DNA of 32,026 nt from Nostoc sp. CMAA1605 (GTDB taxonomy: Bacteria; Cyanobacteriota; Cyanobacteriia; Cyanobacteriales; Nostocaceae): the NCBI RefSeq assembly GCF_021596505.1, contig NZ_PJIZ01000018.1:47365-79390 (forward strand). Reading direction: 5' to 3'. Both the position numbers and the translations under genes were made by a program. The stretch's first letter is position 1. Every line of letters starts with the position of its first letter. A model generated the notes under the pieces. That model was not told the DNA's origin. It saw nothing but the letters and a program-made list of their open reading frames with translations, and ran no database searches. Of this stretch, positions 24,521 to 32,026 are shown in pieces.

Positions 24521-24720
24521 AGAACTAATGTCGTAATTAAAACACTATAAAATGCAATTTATTCATGAATAAATCACTTGCAGTAGATTTCGGCTGCTTC
24601 TGTTCTGTGTTCTATCAAATAAATGGAGTGGTGAAGAGCAAAAAATAGATGCAGTTTTAGGGAAAACTAGATCGCTAGATTTGCTGATCAAAATCAAAGA
24701 GTTTTGATCAGTCTGCTACC

Positions 24721-26232
24721 ATGATCAATCATCGCTTTTCAAGCAGGAAAAATATTGAGCTAATGAATAAGCGTATTCGACCTTGGCAACGCATCATCGT
24801 ACTGGCGATCGGTTCAATGATTTTGGCAATCTTTGCCCCTACCGTTGTACAAGCAACAGATAGTGCTAATTTAACCTCTGGAGGAGAAAAAATCGAGGCA
24901 TTAAGATTCTCGATAGACACTATCTGGGTGCTAATCACGGGATTCTTAGTATTCTTTATGCAAGCTGGCTTTGCTATGTTGGAAGCTGGTTTTTCCCGAC
25001 AAAGAGGTGTAGTTAACGCCTTGGTAGAAAACTTTATTGATGCAGCTGTTACTATCTTGGTTTGGTGGGCAATAGGGTTTGGTATTGCCTACGGTTCCAG
25101 TATTGGCGGTTTGTTAGGGATAGACACTTTCTTTTTGAGCCAAATTCCTAACAGTGATGGTGTTTATCCGATGGGTGTGCCTGGCTCTAAAGCTCTGATC
25201 AATAACTATACTTTGTTCTTCTTCCAGTTTGCTTTTGCTGCAACTGCCAGCACTATCACTACCGGTGCGATGTTGGGTAGAACTGACTTCATTGGCAACT
25301 TAATCTACAGTGCCGTCATGGGAGCATTTAGTTACCCCATGATCGTCCATTGGGCTTGGAATGTGAATGGCTGGTTATCTAAACTCAGCTATCATGACTT
25401 TGCTGGTAGTTCTGTTGTGCATTGTGTAGGAGGTTGGACGGCTTTAGTCGGAGCTTATTTGTTGGGGCCGCGTCCTGGACGTTCAGCTTGGGGATCACCA
25501 CCACCAGCTCATAACCTGGGGTTAGCAACCTTGGGAACAATGATTTTATGGTTTGGCTGGTATGGCTTTAACCCTGGTTCAACCCTGGGTACAAGTAATA
25601 CAGGATTGATTGGCTTAGTGACAGTCAACACCACACTGGCTGGTGGTGCAGGCGCACTCACAGCTATGCTCTATCAGTACATTCGTACTAAGAAATGGCA
25701 TTTAGAGTATTGCCTAAATGGTGCGTTAAGTGGCTTAGTAGCAATTACAGCTGCTTGTGCTTATGTTGCCCCTTGGGCGGCGGTATTGATTGGGTTAACG
25801 GCTGGCCTTTTGTTAGTGCAAGGTATTGATCTAATTGAGTCACTGCAAATTGATGATCCTGTTTCTGCCTTTTCCGTACATGGAATTAACGGCATGATGG
25901 GAACTCTCGCTGTGGGTTTTTTAGGACAACCTGAACTAACTTTGAACAAAAAAGCAGGCTTATTGTTAGGGGGTGGGATTGAACTATTAGGGATACAACT
26001 TTTAGGGGTAGTAGCGATCGCAGTCTTCACAGTTGCTTTTAGCTTTTTGATGTTCGGCACTCTCAAAGCCTTGGGACGCTTACGGGTTAATCCTGAAGGC
26101 GATCGCCTGGGAATTGACGTTCATGAACATGGTGCGTCAGTTTGGCCTGATATTTATTCAGTGGAGAAGTTGCCAGAAGAGAAAAAACACTATCCCAAAA
26201 GCTCAGATGTTAGTTCTTTTGAGAATGAATAA
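24721..26232 (+). CDS. amt: Ammonium transporter Amt, divergent member
   Basis: A 503-residue protein: signal-peptide-like N-terminus (ending VVQA, about residue 46) and eleven membrane helices. The pore residues are kept: first His H234 in DFAGSSVVHCVGG, second His H387 in VSAFSVHGINGMMG, and the conserved Asp of HDFAG. Amt trimers move ammonium (NH4+/NH3) into the cell; under low nitrogen they feed glutamine synthetase. The usual GAxAER segment after helix 5 is GAMLGRTDF here, a departure from canonical Amt. A second possible start is ATG 24766 (MNKRIRPWQR), which would begin directly at the signal peptide. The cytoplasmic tail (LGIDVHEHGAS) contains the region that contacts PII proteins. 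A second amt gene follows 396 bp downstream. Confidence 0.92.
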   Translation: MINHRFSSRKNIELMNKRIRPWQRIIVLAIGSMILAIFAPTVVQATDSANLTSGGEKIEALRFSIDTIWVLITGFLVFFMQAGFAMLEAGFSRQRGVVNALVENFIDAAVTILVWWAIGFGIAYGSSIGGLLGIDTFFLSQIPNSDGVYPMGVPGSKALINNYTLFFFQFAFAATASTITTGAMLGRTDFIGNLIYSAVMGAFSYPMIVHWAWNVNGWLSKLSYHDFAGSSVVHCVGGWTALVGAYLLGPRPGRSAWGSPPPAHNLGLATLGTMILWFGWYGFNPGSTLGTSNTGLIGLVTVNTTLAGGAGALTAMLYQYIRTKKWHLEYCLNGALSGLVAITAACAYVAPWAAVLIGLTAGLLLVQGIDLIESLQIDDPVSAFSVHGINGMMGTLAVGFLGQPELTLNKKAGLLLGGGIELLGIQLLGVVAIAVFTVAFSFLMFGTLKALGRLRVNPEGDRLGIDVHEHGASVWPDIYSVEKLPEEKKHYPKSSDVSSFENE

Positions 26233-26628
26233 AGTAATGAAACTAATTCATTGACAAAAGTAAACCAAGAGTAGTAAGGTGTGGCACAAATTGATGATGA
26301 ATTTCTGTTTTCATATCCGATGAAGATTAACTTGACAAAATCAAGCGATCGCCATATTTAATTGTATTTTTCATGATTAAAGATTGAATGAAGAATACTT
26401 GACTGTTGCAGAAAATACATCATAAATTTTTAAGGATATTTGCAAAAATATTTACAAAAGTGTCATTAGTTCCCTAAACTTCTAGATAAATTATTTTGAG
26501 TTTTTGATTGACCAGTTAAGAGGTCTGACAAAAAACATCAAAACCACTGATTTGCAGTGAAAGTGTGAGCTGTTTGCTCAATCTGTTTCTAGCTATCAAG
26601 GATAGTTTGGAGGGCATCGTTGTAACCC
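26233..26628. other. Intergenic region between the two amt genes
   Basis: 396 bp, AT-rich, with one HIP1 site (near 26344). No GTAN8TAC box was found; GTA-ACCCATG-TAC at the second amt start has only seven spacer bases. No clear terminator for the first amt was seen, so read-through into the second is possible. Confidence 0.5.
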
Positions 26629-28215
26629 ATGTACAAACATAAATCAAGAATAAAAAATAGGCGATTTTCTACAAGAAATTCCGCCAAAAGCCTGCATTTT
26701 AAATCCAAAACCGATTTATTTAGTTTAATCAAGCGACTTTCTCCTAGTTGGCAAGCTTGTTTACCCCTAGCTTGTTTAATTGTTTTGGGATGGGGTTATG
26801 TCGCCGTTGCTCAAACCCCAGCAGCCGGGCCAACAACAGCAGAATTAAAAGTAGCTCTAGACACTCTTTGGGTAGCGATCGCAGCATTTCTAGTATTCTT
26901 CATGAATGCTGGTTTTTGTATGTTAGAAACCGGCTTTTGTCGCCAAAAAAATGCTGTGAACGTCCTCGCCAAAAACTTAATTGTGTTTGCGCTGGCTACC
27001 GTTGCTTTTTGGGCAATTGGTTTTGGCTTGATGTTCGGCGATGGCAACGATTTTATCGGGCTAAATGGGTTCTTTTTAGCAGGAGCAGATAACAGTCCCG
27101 CCACTGCAAAAGAATATCAAGGTGTATTTAGTGCTTTAAACTGGGCTGGTGTACCTTTAGCTGCTAAATTTTTGTTCCAATTAGTGTTTGCCGGAACAGC
27201 AGCCACAATTGTTTCTGGTGCAGTAGCAGAAAGAATCAAGTTTGTTGACTTTTTAATTTTCAGCCTTTTGCTGGTAGGTGTTGCCTACCCCATTACTGGA
27301 CACTGGATTTGGGGTGGCGGTTGGTTATACAAACAAGGTTTCTGGGATTTTGCTGGCTCTACAGTGGTTCACTCAGCAGGTGGTTGGGCAGCCTTGATGG
27401 GAGCAGCTTTCCTCGGCCCCCGCATTGGTAAATATCAAGACGGTAAAGTTGTGGCTTTACCCGGCCACAACATGAGTATTGCCACTCTAGGTTGTTTGAT
27501 TTTGTGGTTGGGTTGGTTTGGTTTTAACCCTGGTTCTGTGATGGCAGCCGATCCCAGTGCCATTACTCACATTGCCTTAACAACTAACATGGCGGGTGCA
27601 GTTGGTGGAATTGCGGCGACTATTACTGCTTGGTTGTACTTAGGTAAGCCAGACCTATCAATGATTATCAACGGTATTTTGGCCGGGTTGGTGGGTATTA
27701 CTGCATCTTGCGCCTATGTCAGTATTCCTAGTTCCTTTGTTATCGGTTTAATAGCTGGTGTCATAGTAGTTTTTGCTGTCACCTTCTTTGACAAACTCGG
27801 TATTGATGACCCAGTGGGTGCTACATCCGTTCACCTAGTTTGTGGTACTTGGGGGACTCTGGCTGTTGGTTTGTGGTCTGTTGGCCCTGGTGTTTATTCC
27901 TGGTATGGTGAGGGACTTGGCCCTGCCAAGGGTTTATTCGCTGGCGGTGGCTTTGGACAGTTAGGTGTACAGTTTTTAGGTGCTATTTCCGTCGGTGGGA
28001 TGACTGTACTTCTTTCCAGCATTTTCTGGCTAATTCTCAAAGCCACTTTGGGTATTCGTGTTACCAGAGAAGAAGAACTGGAAGGCTTGGATATTGGTGA
28101 ACACGGTATGGAAGCTTACAGTGGATTCCTCAAGGAAGCAAGCCCTGGCGGATTTGCAGAAGGTGGTCAACCAGAAGGCTATTCATCCAGTGAAGATTAT
28201 CCTGGCACGGTATAA
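26629..28215 (+). CDS. amt: Ammonium transporter Amt, canonical member
   Basis: A 528-residue protein. A basic N-terminal extension (1-45) and a signal-peptide-like helix ending VAVAQ are followed by eleven membrane helices. Canonical motifs are all present: [10 protein letters not shown] after helix 5, [17 protein letters not shown] with H248, [11 protein letters not shown], and [20 protein letters not shown] with H402. The cytoplasmic tail [12 protein letters not shown] is the conserved Amt end that responds to PII. It differs from the preceding paralogue in the GAxAER segment and in a longer loop ([21 protein letters not shown]). Tandem amt genes are common in Nostoc. An intrinsic terminator follows 30 bp after the stop. 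Confidence 0.95.
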   Translation: MYKHKSRIKNRRFSTRNSAKSLHFKSKTDLFSLIKRLSPSWQACLPLACLIVLGWGYVAVAQTPAAGPTTAELKVALDTLWVAIAAFLVFFMNAGFCMLETGFCRQKNAVNVLAKNLIVFALATVAFWAIGFGLMFGDGNDFIGLNGFFLAGADNSPATAKEYQGVFSALNWAGVPLAAKFLFQLVFAGTAATIVSGAVAERIKFVDFLIFSLLLVGVAYPITGHWIWGGGWLYKQGFWDFAGSTVVHSAGGWAALMGAAFLGPRIGKYQDGKVVALPGHNMSIATLGCLILWLGWFGFNPGSVMAADPSAITHIALTTNMAGAVGGIAATITAWLYLGKPDLSMIINGILAGLVGITASCAYVSIPSSFVIGLIAGVIVVFAVTFFDKLGIDDPVGATSVHLVCGTWGTLAVGLWSVGPGVYSWYGEGLGPAKGLFAGGGFGQLGVQFLGAISVGGMTVLLSSIFWLILKATLGIRVTREEELEGLDIGEHGMEAYSGFLKEASPGGFAEGGQPEGYSSSEDYPGTV

Positions 28216-28241
28216 AGCAAATTAGAATTACAAGCATTCTC

Positions 28242-28282
28242 AACCCCCAATTTCTTACTGAAGTTGGGGGTTTAAACTTTTT
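28242..28282 (+). terminator. Intrinsic terminator of the second amt gene
   Basis: AACCCCCAA (28242-28250) pairs with TTGGGGGTT (28264-28272), with an inner CTT/AAG pairing around ACTG, followed by TAAACTTTTT. It ends the plus-strand amt transcript and abuts the stop codon (28272-28274) of the converging dehydrogenase gene. Confidence 0.8.
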
Positions 28283-29003
28283 CAGTACCAACAGCAATAC
28301 AATAGAGTGCGGCATGACGCTGACCATCAATACCCAAAATACGATTGATGCTGGAATCGTGAAATCCGCCCAGACAAAGACTACCAAGACCTAACTCTAC
28401 AGCCATTAGGCAGATATTTTCAGCTTGATGACCAGCTTCAAATAAAACAAAACGGTAGCCTCTGGTGCCATACTTATAAAGCGATCGCATAAACACACCA
28501 GTCAGGATAAATAACGCATTGGCATGAGTAATAAAATCCTGATCTAATAGAGGTGTAATAAAGTCGTGGGGGGCTGACTCATTCACCCACTGTAAGGTAT
28601 GACCACGCGGTTCATAGTGGTATAAACCCGCAGCTAAACCAGTAACTTCCTGTATTGATACAAACATTTCGAGAGGATAGAGTCCACCAGCTGAGGGAGC
28701 ATTTCTGCCCTCATAGGTATAACCCTGTACCTGACGCAGTCCATTAATTCCACAGGCTGAATCTAGTAACTGTGCCAGTACAGTTTGCGACATCGGGACA
28801 TTTTGAAACGCACGCACAGAATGACGGTTACTTAACAAACTTGCCAGATGATTATTGCTGGGTGCTGGAGGCAATTCTAAAACCGGAGCATCTGCCAGAT
28901 AACGCATTTCATCAGCAGGCACTGGTTGGGCATAAGCCTCTGGTGGTGGGGAATTCAAATGGTAAAGCAGGGTTAACTCTAGAGGTTCGTTGACTTTGTA
29001 CAT
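28272..29003 (-). CDS. SagB/ThcOx-type FMN-dependent azoline dehydrogenase
   Basis: A 243-residue nitroreductase-fold protein. R60-HSV-R64 and APSAGGLYPLE (102-112) bind FMN; YKYGTRGYRFVLFEAGHQAE is the SagB signature segment containing the Lys-Tyr and Glu region of the active site, and LCLGGFHD closes the family core. In thiazole/oxazole-modified peptide pathways this enzyme oxidises azolines to azoles. The open frame begins at 29069, but its first 22 residues (TPLYPYTPIPFPTPF) come from TAGGGGTGTA-type repeats, so ATG 29003 (MYKVNEPLEL) is preferred. It follows ycaO on the same strand and is the last gene of the cassette. A peptide-unrelated nitroreductase is unlikely given these neighbours. 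Confidence 0.85.
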   Translation of the reverse strand: MYKVNEPLELTLLYHLNSPPPEAYAQPVPADEMRYLADAPVLELPPAPSNNHLASLLSNRHSVRAFQNVPMSQTVLAQLLDSACGINGLRQVQGYTYEGRNAPSAGGLYPLEMFVSIQEVTGLAAGLYHYEPRGHTLQWVNESAPHDFITPLLDQDFITHANALFILTGVFMRSLYKYGTRGYRFVLFEAGHQAENICLMAVELGLGSLCLGGFHDSSINRILGIDGQRHAALYCIAVGTEKV

Positions 29004-29068
29004 GGAGGGAAAGGGTGTGGGGAAGGGTATGGGGGTGTAGGGGTATAAGGGTGTAGGGGGAATATCCA
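29004..29068. repeat. GGGTGTGGGG/TAGGGGTGTA repeat tract inside the RiPP cassette
   Basis: GGGAAAGGGTGTGGGGAAGGG and several TAGGGGTGTA-like units fill the gap between the ycaO stop and the dehydrogenase start. The same unit type occurs at 10255-10270 and 17811-17845. Confidence 0.8.
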
Positions 29069-29087
29069 ATTTCCCATTCTCGGCGAT

Positions 29088-30398
29088 TTAATCTAGGGGA
29101 TGTGGGCAAGGATTTAGATCATTGTGAGTGCGTCGGCTACCGTAGCCTAAACGTTCTGGAACTGTAAACAAGCGTTGAGTTCCCAAGGGTTCTTGACCAT
29201 AGCCAAAATATATCGGTACTAGTTCACTGGCTAACGTCCGCACTACCCGAAAACCTAGTGGTGCGACATCAGGGGTGGTGACATCTACTAAATAAGCTTC
29301 AGTACCAACTTGATGAAGTTTCTGCACCACTGATTGCAACCTTTCTGATTCTGTGAAGTCCCTACAAGTGGGTAAATCTGCAAGTTCTCGCCTGTGGTTA
29401 TGGTGTAGGAGAAAATCTAACTCCCCAAGTCTTGCGGTTGTGTAGAAAAAAGCACTGTGGTCTTTTAAATCTTGGATATCTTGATATTGATGGAGATTTG
29501 CACCATCTCCCGCCAGCATACGGCTAATATCATGGGGGCGAATTTGACAAACTTCAAAGATAGCTTTGCGAAGGGCTGTTGCACCGTCTAAATCACATCC
29601 TAAGCCCGTGACTAAAGCCGGACTTTCGCCAGAACGGTCAATTGCAAAAGCGGCAATCACTGGTACTTGAATATCTGTAGTCAAGTCAAACGCCATTAAT
29701 TCTACGCCAAATCTGGCATAGTTACGAGCGATCGCGGTTTCTATGCCTGGTTGATGAGTAAAATCAATGCGGGGGACTGGGAGACGATTTAACCAGGTAA
29801 TCATGAAAGCATCGCGTTCAATCAACTCACACAAACCACGGTAAGCTGCAAACTCTACAGATAAACCACTGGCCATACCGTTAGTTGTGACAGGTAAGAT
29901 ACAATCCCCTAACTGATGACTACAAAAATTGAGATAAACCGAGGCTGCTGGGAGTAAAACCTGCTCCTGGCTATGCAAATCCACAGCAGTCACCCAGGAA
30001 GTCTGCATTTTCGGGTCAAAAGTCGGAAAAGGAAAATTGGGGTCAGAGTATTGCTGCTGAGAAAACGAGAAAAAAACTTGGGGAAGGATAGCCACATCGG
30101 CGAGACTTTCGTAACTATCGACAATTATTTGTTTGCGGTCAACAATGCTACCACAATAACGTTCTAAAGCTTCGCCCACAGCACCGACAATGGCCTGTTC
30201 GTCAGTCATCCCCTTGCCTACACCGTAACGTAAATCATCTGTGGCTTTATAGATGTTAAAGTGCGAGAGTTCCGCTTGCCACAACACAGGCAGTTCCAAC
30301 TCTGTGTAGGGTTTAGTCAATCTGTCTAATTTTTGAATGATACCAGTGTGGGGACTGACTAAATCTCGCCAGTTTGGGCTAGCAACTGTTGTGTTCAT
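29088..30398 (-). CDS. YcaO-type TOMM cyclodehydratase
   Basis: A 436-residue YcaO protein. The ATP/Mg-binding residues are visible: GVGKG (59-63), GEALERYCG with E76, E79 and R80, TNGMASG (172-178), and CELIERDAF with E191, E194 and R195. The C-terminus ends NPCPHPLD, i.e. P430-x-P432-x-P434, the PxPxP tail needed for azoline formation in TOMM enzymes and absent from most non-TOMM YcaO proteins. The enzyme phosphorylates the peptide backbone amide with ATP and closes Cys (or Ser/Thr) onto it. It overlaps the upstream E1-like gene by 4 bp (ATGA), so the two are translationally coupled and probably act as a complex. Confidence 0.92.
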   Translation of the reverse strand: MNTTVASPNWRDLVSPHTGIIQKLDRLTKPYTELELPVLWQAELSHFNIYKATDDLRYGVGKGMTDEQAIVGAVGEALERYCGSIVDRKQIIVDSYESLADVAILPQVFFSFSQQQYSDPNFPFPTFDPKMQTSWVTAVDLHSQEQVLLPAASVYLNFCSHQLGDCILPVTTNGMASGLSVEFAAYRGLCELIERDAFMITWLNRLPVPRIDFTHQPGIETAIARNYARFGVELMAFDLTTDIQVPVIAAFAIDRSGESPALVTGLGCDLDGATALRKAIFEVCQIRPHDISRMLAGDGANLHQYQDIQDLKDHSAFFYTTARLGELDFLLHHNHRRELADLPTCRDFTESERLQSVVQKLHQVGTEAYLVDVTTPDVAPLGFRVVRTLASELVPIYFGYGQEPLGTQRLFTVPERLGYGSRRTHNDLNPCPHPLD

Positions 30399-31531
30399 GA
30401 TTTTTCAAATGGGGAATGGGAAGAACAGTGAGGACAGCCAGGCTTTTTAAGAACAACATTGTGAGTCAGTTTGGTAGTGATTAAATCTAGATGGAGTAAT
30501 TTACCCTGTGTGGCGACTGGTAAACCTAGTAACATCTTCACTGCATCCAGCACTAAGTAACTACCCACCAAGGTGTGACCTATCGGCAAATTTTCCCGCC
30601 ATTGGGGTTGAGAACGGCGATCGCGGTCTAAGTGTCTTTCTAGCTGTAATTGTGCTTCTGGTAACTTAGCGCAAGCAATAGAACGCATCCGATAGCACAG
30701 ATAACAGGGACTATCGCCGCCGACAACTAAAGGGCCGATAGTACCCTCAATTCCAAAAGCTCCCCCAGGGAGTAATGGACACTGCATATTTAAACAAAGT
30801 CGGTTGAGGCGATAGGCTAAATTCACTGAGACTGCATCAGTGGCTACGATAGCTAAATCAACATCATCCAATAAAGCCTTGACTGTGTCATCATCATTTA
30901 AAATGTCCGTAACCGTCTCAATGGCGGTAAATCCTCCCATCCCTGCAATCTGCCTAGCTGTTTCCACAGCACGCAAACCACCAGACTGGCTCAATCCCCA
31001 ATTGGCCATAATCGTGGCATCATAAGCAGATGTAGAGATGCTATCGCACAGACGCAGAAATCCTACACCACAGGCTGCTAGATTAATTGCGGCTACTACA
31101 CCTGAGCCACCTAACCCAAAAATTGCCACACGAGCATTCGCTAGACGTTCTTGAGCATTTTTTTGCTGAAAACCTAGTTCATGGTACAGGCTGAATTGAG
31201 GTAAAAATTGCTCATGATTATTTAAAGCAAATGTAGTTTCTGAATATTCTTCAACTAAGCGATTTTCCATCAAAAATGTTAAACATTGATTAAGAGAAGC
31301 ATCGGTAATTTGTTCCCAAACAGCAGCACGTATTTCTCCGATTGTACGTGTTCCATCTAGTAAAGGGAAAACAATATTCTCTAAGTCTTTTAATGCTTGA
31401 CCATCGACTCTGAGAGTGCGCCGCGTTGTGTTAAATATCATCGTTTCTCGGTCTAAATCAGACTCGGAAGGCATCACATGAATCAGCAGATGTTCCAGTA
31501 ATCGCAACCTTTGATTATCATGAAATTGCAT
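30395..31531 (-). CDS. E1-like (ThiF-fold) TOMM leader-binding partner protein
   Basis: A 378-residue protein. Residues about 30-100 resemble a PqqD-like RiPP recognition element (RVDGQALKDLENIVFPLLDG, IGEIRAAVWEQI). An E1/ThiF fold follows, with VAIFGLGGSGVVAAINLA (135-152). Two Cys pairs, C276-xx-C279 (CYLC) and C366-xx-C369 (CPHC), form the usual structural zinc site. The adenylation motif is degenerate: LCDSISTSAYDAT replaces the DxDxVxxSNLxRQ of true E1 enzymes, as expected where YcaO uses the ATP and this protein presents the substrate. It lies 95 bp after the precursor gene and overlaps ycaO by 4 bp. Family naming (C protein or ocin-ThiF) is not settled from sequence alone. Confidence 0.85.
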   Translation of the reverse strand: MQFHDNQRLRLLEHLLIHVMPSESDLDRETMIFNTTRRTLRVDGQALKDLENIVFPLLDGTRTIGEIRAAVWEQITDASLNQCLTFLMENRLVEEYSETTFALNNHEQFLPQFSLYHELGFQQKNAQERLANARVAIFGLGGSGVVAAINLAACGVGFLRLCDSISTSAYDATIMANWGLSQSGGLRAVETARQIAGMGGFTAIETVTDILNDDDTVKALLDDVDLAIVATDAVSVNLAYRLNRLCLNMQCPLLPGGAFGIEGTIGPLVVGGDSPCYLCYRMRSIACAKLPEAQLQLERHLDRDRRSQPQWRENLPIGHTLVGSYLVLDAVKMLLGLPVATQGKLLHLDLITTKLTHNVVLKKPGCPHCSSHSPFEKS

Positions 31532-31612
31532 AGTTGATTCTATCCAAGTTTAGCAAAATATCGGGCTTACTAAAATAAGCAAAAGCAACAGTTTGAGGTT
31601 TGTTAACTAGCT

Positions 31613-31637
31613 AAAAATTGGTTACATTAATAACCAA
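31613..31637 (-). terminator. Hairpin and T-tract overlapping the precursor stop codon (possible attenuator)
   Basis: On the minus strand TTGGTTA pairs with TAACCAA around the loop TTAATG, followed by TTTTT. The TAA stop of the precursor lies in the loop. The stem has 7 bp, only two of them G-C, so termination would be partial. Confidence 0.5.
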
Positions 31638-31947
31638 AATTCATCTCCGTTTCTTCTACATTTGAATCTGGTATTGAGGCAACACCACAGCCTCCACATT
31701 TAACGCAACCGCCGCAGCCAAAACAGCGAAAACAACGGAAACAGCGACCACATCGACCGCAGCCACCGCAACCACCACAACCTCCGCAATTACCGATAAT
31801 AGGAGGCATCACTCCTTGACTAGCTAATTTTTCCCAAGCTGTAATCTCTGCGTCAGACAGCAAAACCTGTTGCAGTTTATCGTCGCTGTCTGCTAAACGC
31901 ATTTCTATAGTTTTTTCCCGCAATTTTACATCAGTAAACATCATCAT
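31627..31947 (-). CDS. Cys-rich TOMM-type RiPP precursor peptide with (CXX)12 core
   Basis: A 106-residue peptide. Residues 1-53 are a charged, helix-prone leader (KLREKTIEMRLADSDDKLQQ, SDAEITAWEKLASQG) ending MPPIIGN. The core holds twelve cysteines at positions 54, 57, 60 and so on to 87, exactly every third residue: CGG units at both ends, CGR and CFR in the middle, plus one CFG and one CVK. The tail (GVASIPDSNVEETEMNFGY) has no Cys. In the cassette with an E1-like protein, YcaO and a dehydrogenase, these cysteines are the expected sites for thiazole formation. Three ATG codons occur in a row (31947, 31944, 31941); AAGGAG lies 3, 6 or 9 nt before them, so the second or third may be used. 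It resembles heterocycloanthracin-like precursors in composition, but I recognise no named product. Confidence 0.85.
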   Translation of the reverse strand: MMMFTDVKLREKTIEMRLADSDDKLQQVLLSDAEITAWEKLASQGVMPPIIGNCGGCGGCGGCGRCGRCFRCFRCFGCGGCVKCGGCGVASIPDSNVEETEMNFGY

Positions 31948-32026
31948 TTACTCCTTGTAACCTAAACTCATTTGAACTTTCAGAAAATCTGCATTCATGA
32001 CATTGAATAGGGCTGATGTTCATCTG
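31948..32026. other. Upstream region of the precursor gene (window edge)
   Basis: Only 79 bp are visible. They hold the AAGGAG ribosome-binding site (31951-31956 on the minus strand) and AT-rich DNA. The promoter, and any upstream cassette genes, lie outside or at the edge. Confidence 0.4.

Larger units (their letters stand above)
24061..24720. other. 660-bp intergenic region upstream of the first amt gene
   Basis: Contains a direct repeat (24093-24163), a 16-bp palindrome GTGTAGAATGCTACAC (24257-24272), a perfect 14-bp AT-rich inverted repeat (24332-24362), one HIP1 site near 24424 and a candidate NtcA box (24507-24520). No gene is seen. Confidence 0.65.

Noticed and set aside
26618..26644. 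GTA-ACCCATG-TAC at the second amt start as an NtcA box
   Set aside because: Only seven spacer bases instead of eight, and it overlaps the start codon.
31681..31790. Cys/Gly repeat as a metallothionein or ferredoxin-like metal site
   Set aside because: Exact CXX spacing without CXXC or CXC pairs, a long charged leader and adjacent E1-like, YcaO and dehydrogenase genes favour a RiPP precursor.
31948..32026. Open minus-strand frame at the window edge containing CHEC as the end of a second precursor
   Set aside because: Too short, runs out of frame into the precursor gene and shows no CXX pattern.

Overview
The window is chromosomal DNA of a filamentous, heterocyst-type cyanobacterium (Nostoc/Anabaena/Trichormus group). 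Evidence: HIP1 octamers (GCGATCGC) throughout, a Psb28-family photosystem II gene, many cyanobacteria-specific families (DUF928, DUF2808, DUF3531, CHASE2 cyclase), the three-gene pntAA-pntAB-pntB transhydrogenase, and tandem heptanucleotide repeats (TAATGAC, TATTGAC, GGGCATT, GGGGATT and others) between genes. No phage, transposase, rRNA, tRNA or CRISPR array was recognised.

Layout. 1-382: N-terminal part of a sedoheptulose-7-phosphate cyclase (mycosporine/gadusol type), cut by the window edge, then 1.3 kb with no convincing gene but a candidate structured RNA and an inverted repeat. 1.6-4.8 kb (minus): Psb28-like protein, membrane-anchored serine hydrolase and TrmJ-type RNA methyltransferase, with a MITE-like element between the last two. 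4.9-8.1 kb (plus): DUF928 exported protein, CHASE2-nucleotidyl cyclase and a dead ChaB-like gene. 8.4-15 kb: phosphoribosyltransferase, a frameshifted RnfD-like membrane gene, DUF2330 protein, RsmG, a lone ABC ATPase and a TPR protein, separated by dense short repeats. 15.1-16.0 kb: DUF3531 and Nudix genes. 16.1-19.0 kb (minus): pnt operon with an intrinsic terminator. 19.9-24.1 kb (plus): DUF2808, then the housekeeping cluster rpmH-rnpA-PH domain-yidC-jag-yceD, covering ribosome, RNase P and membrane protein insertion. 24.7-28.2 kb (plus): two ammonium transporters with one candidate NtcA box.

28.3-31.95 kb (minus) is the most interesting part: a compact azole-forming RiPP (TOMM) cassette. 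A 106-residue precursor carries twelve cysteines at exact three-residue spacing. It is followed by an E1-like partner protein, a YcaO cyclodehydratase ending in PxPxP (the two genes overlap by 4 bp) and a SagB-like FMN dehydrogenase. The predicted route is leader recognition by the E1-like protein, ATP-dependent cyclodehydration of Cys to thiazoline by YcaO, and oxidation to thiazole by the dehydrogenase. A hairpin plus T-tract at the precursor stop codon could set precursor-to-enzyme stoichiometry. No exporter, leader peptidase or immunity gene lies inside the window.

Starts were re-chosen where the longest open frame began inside repeat DNA or a better ribosome-binding site lay downstream. 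Family names come from recognition of motifs without a database search.
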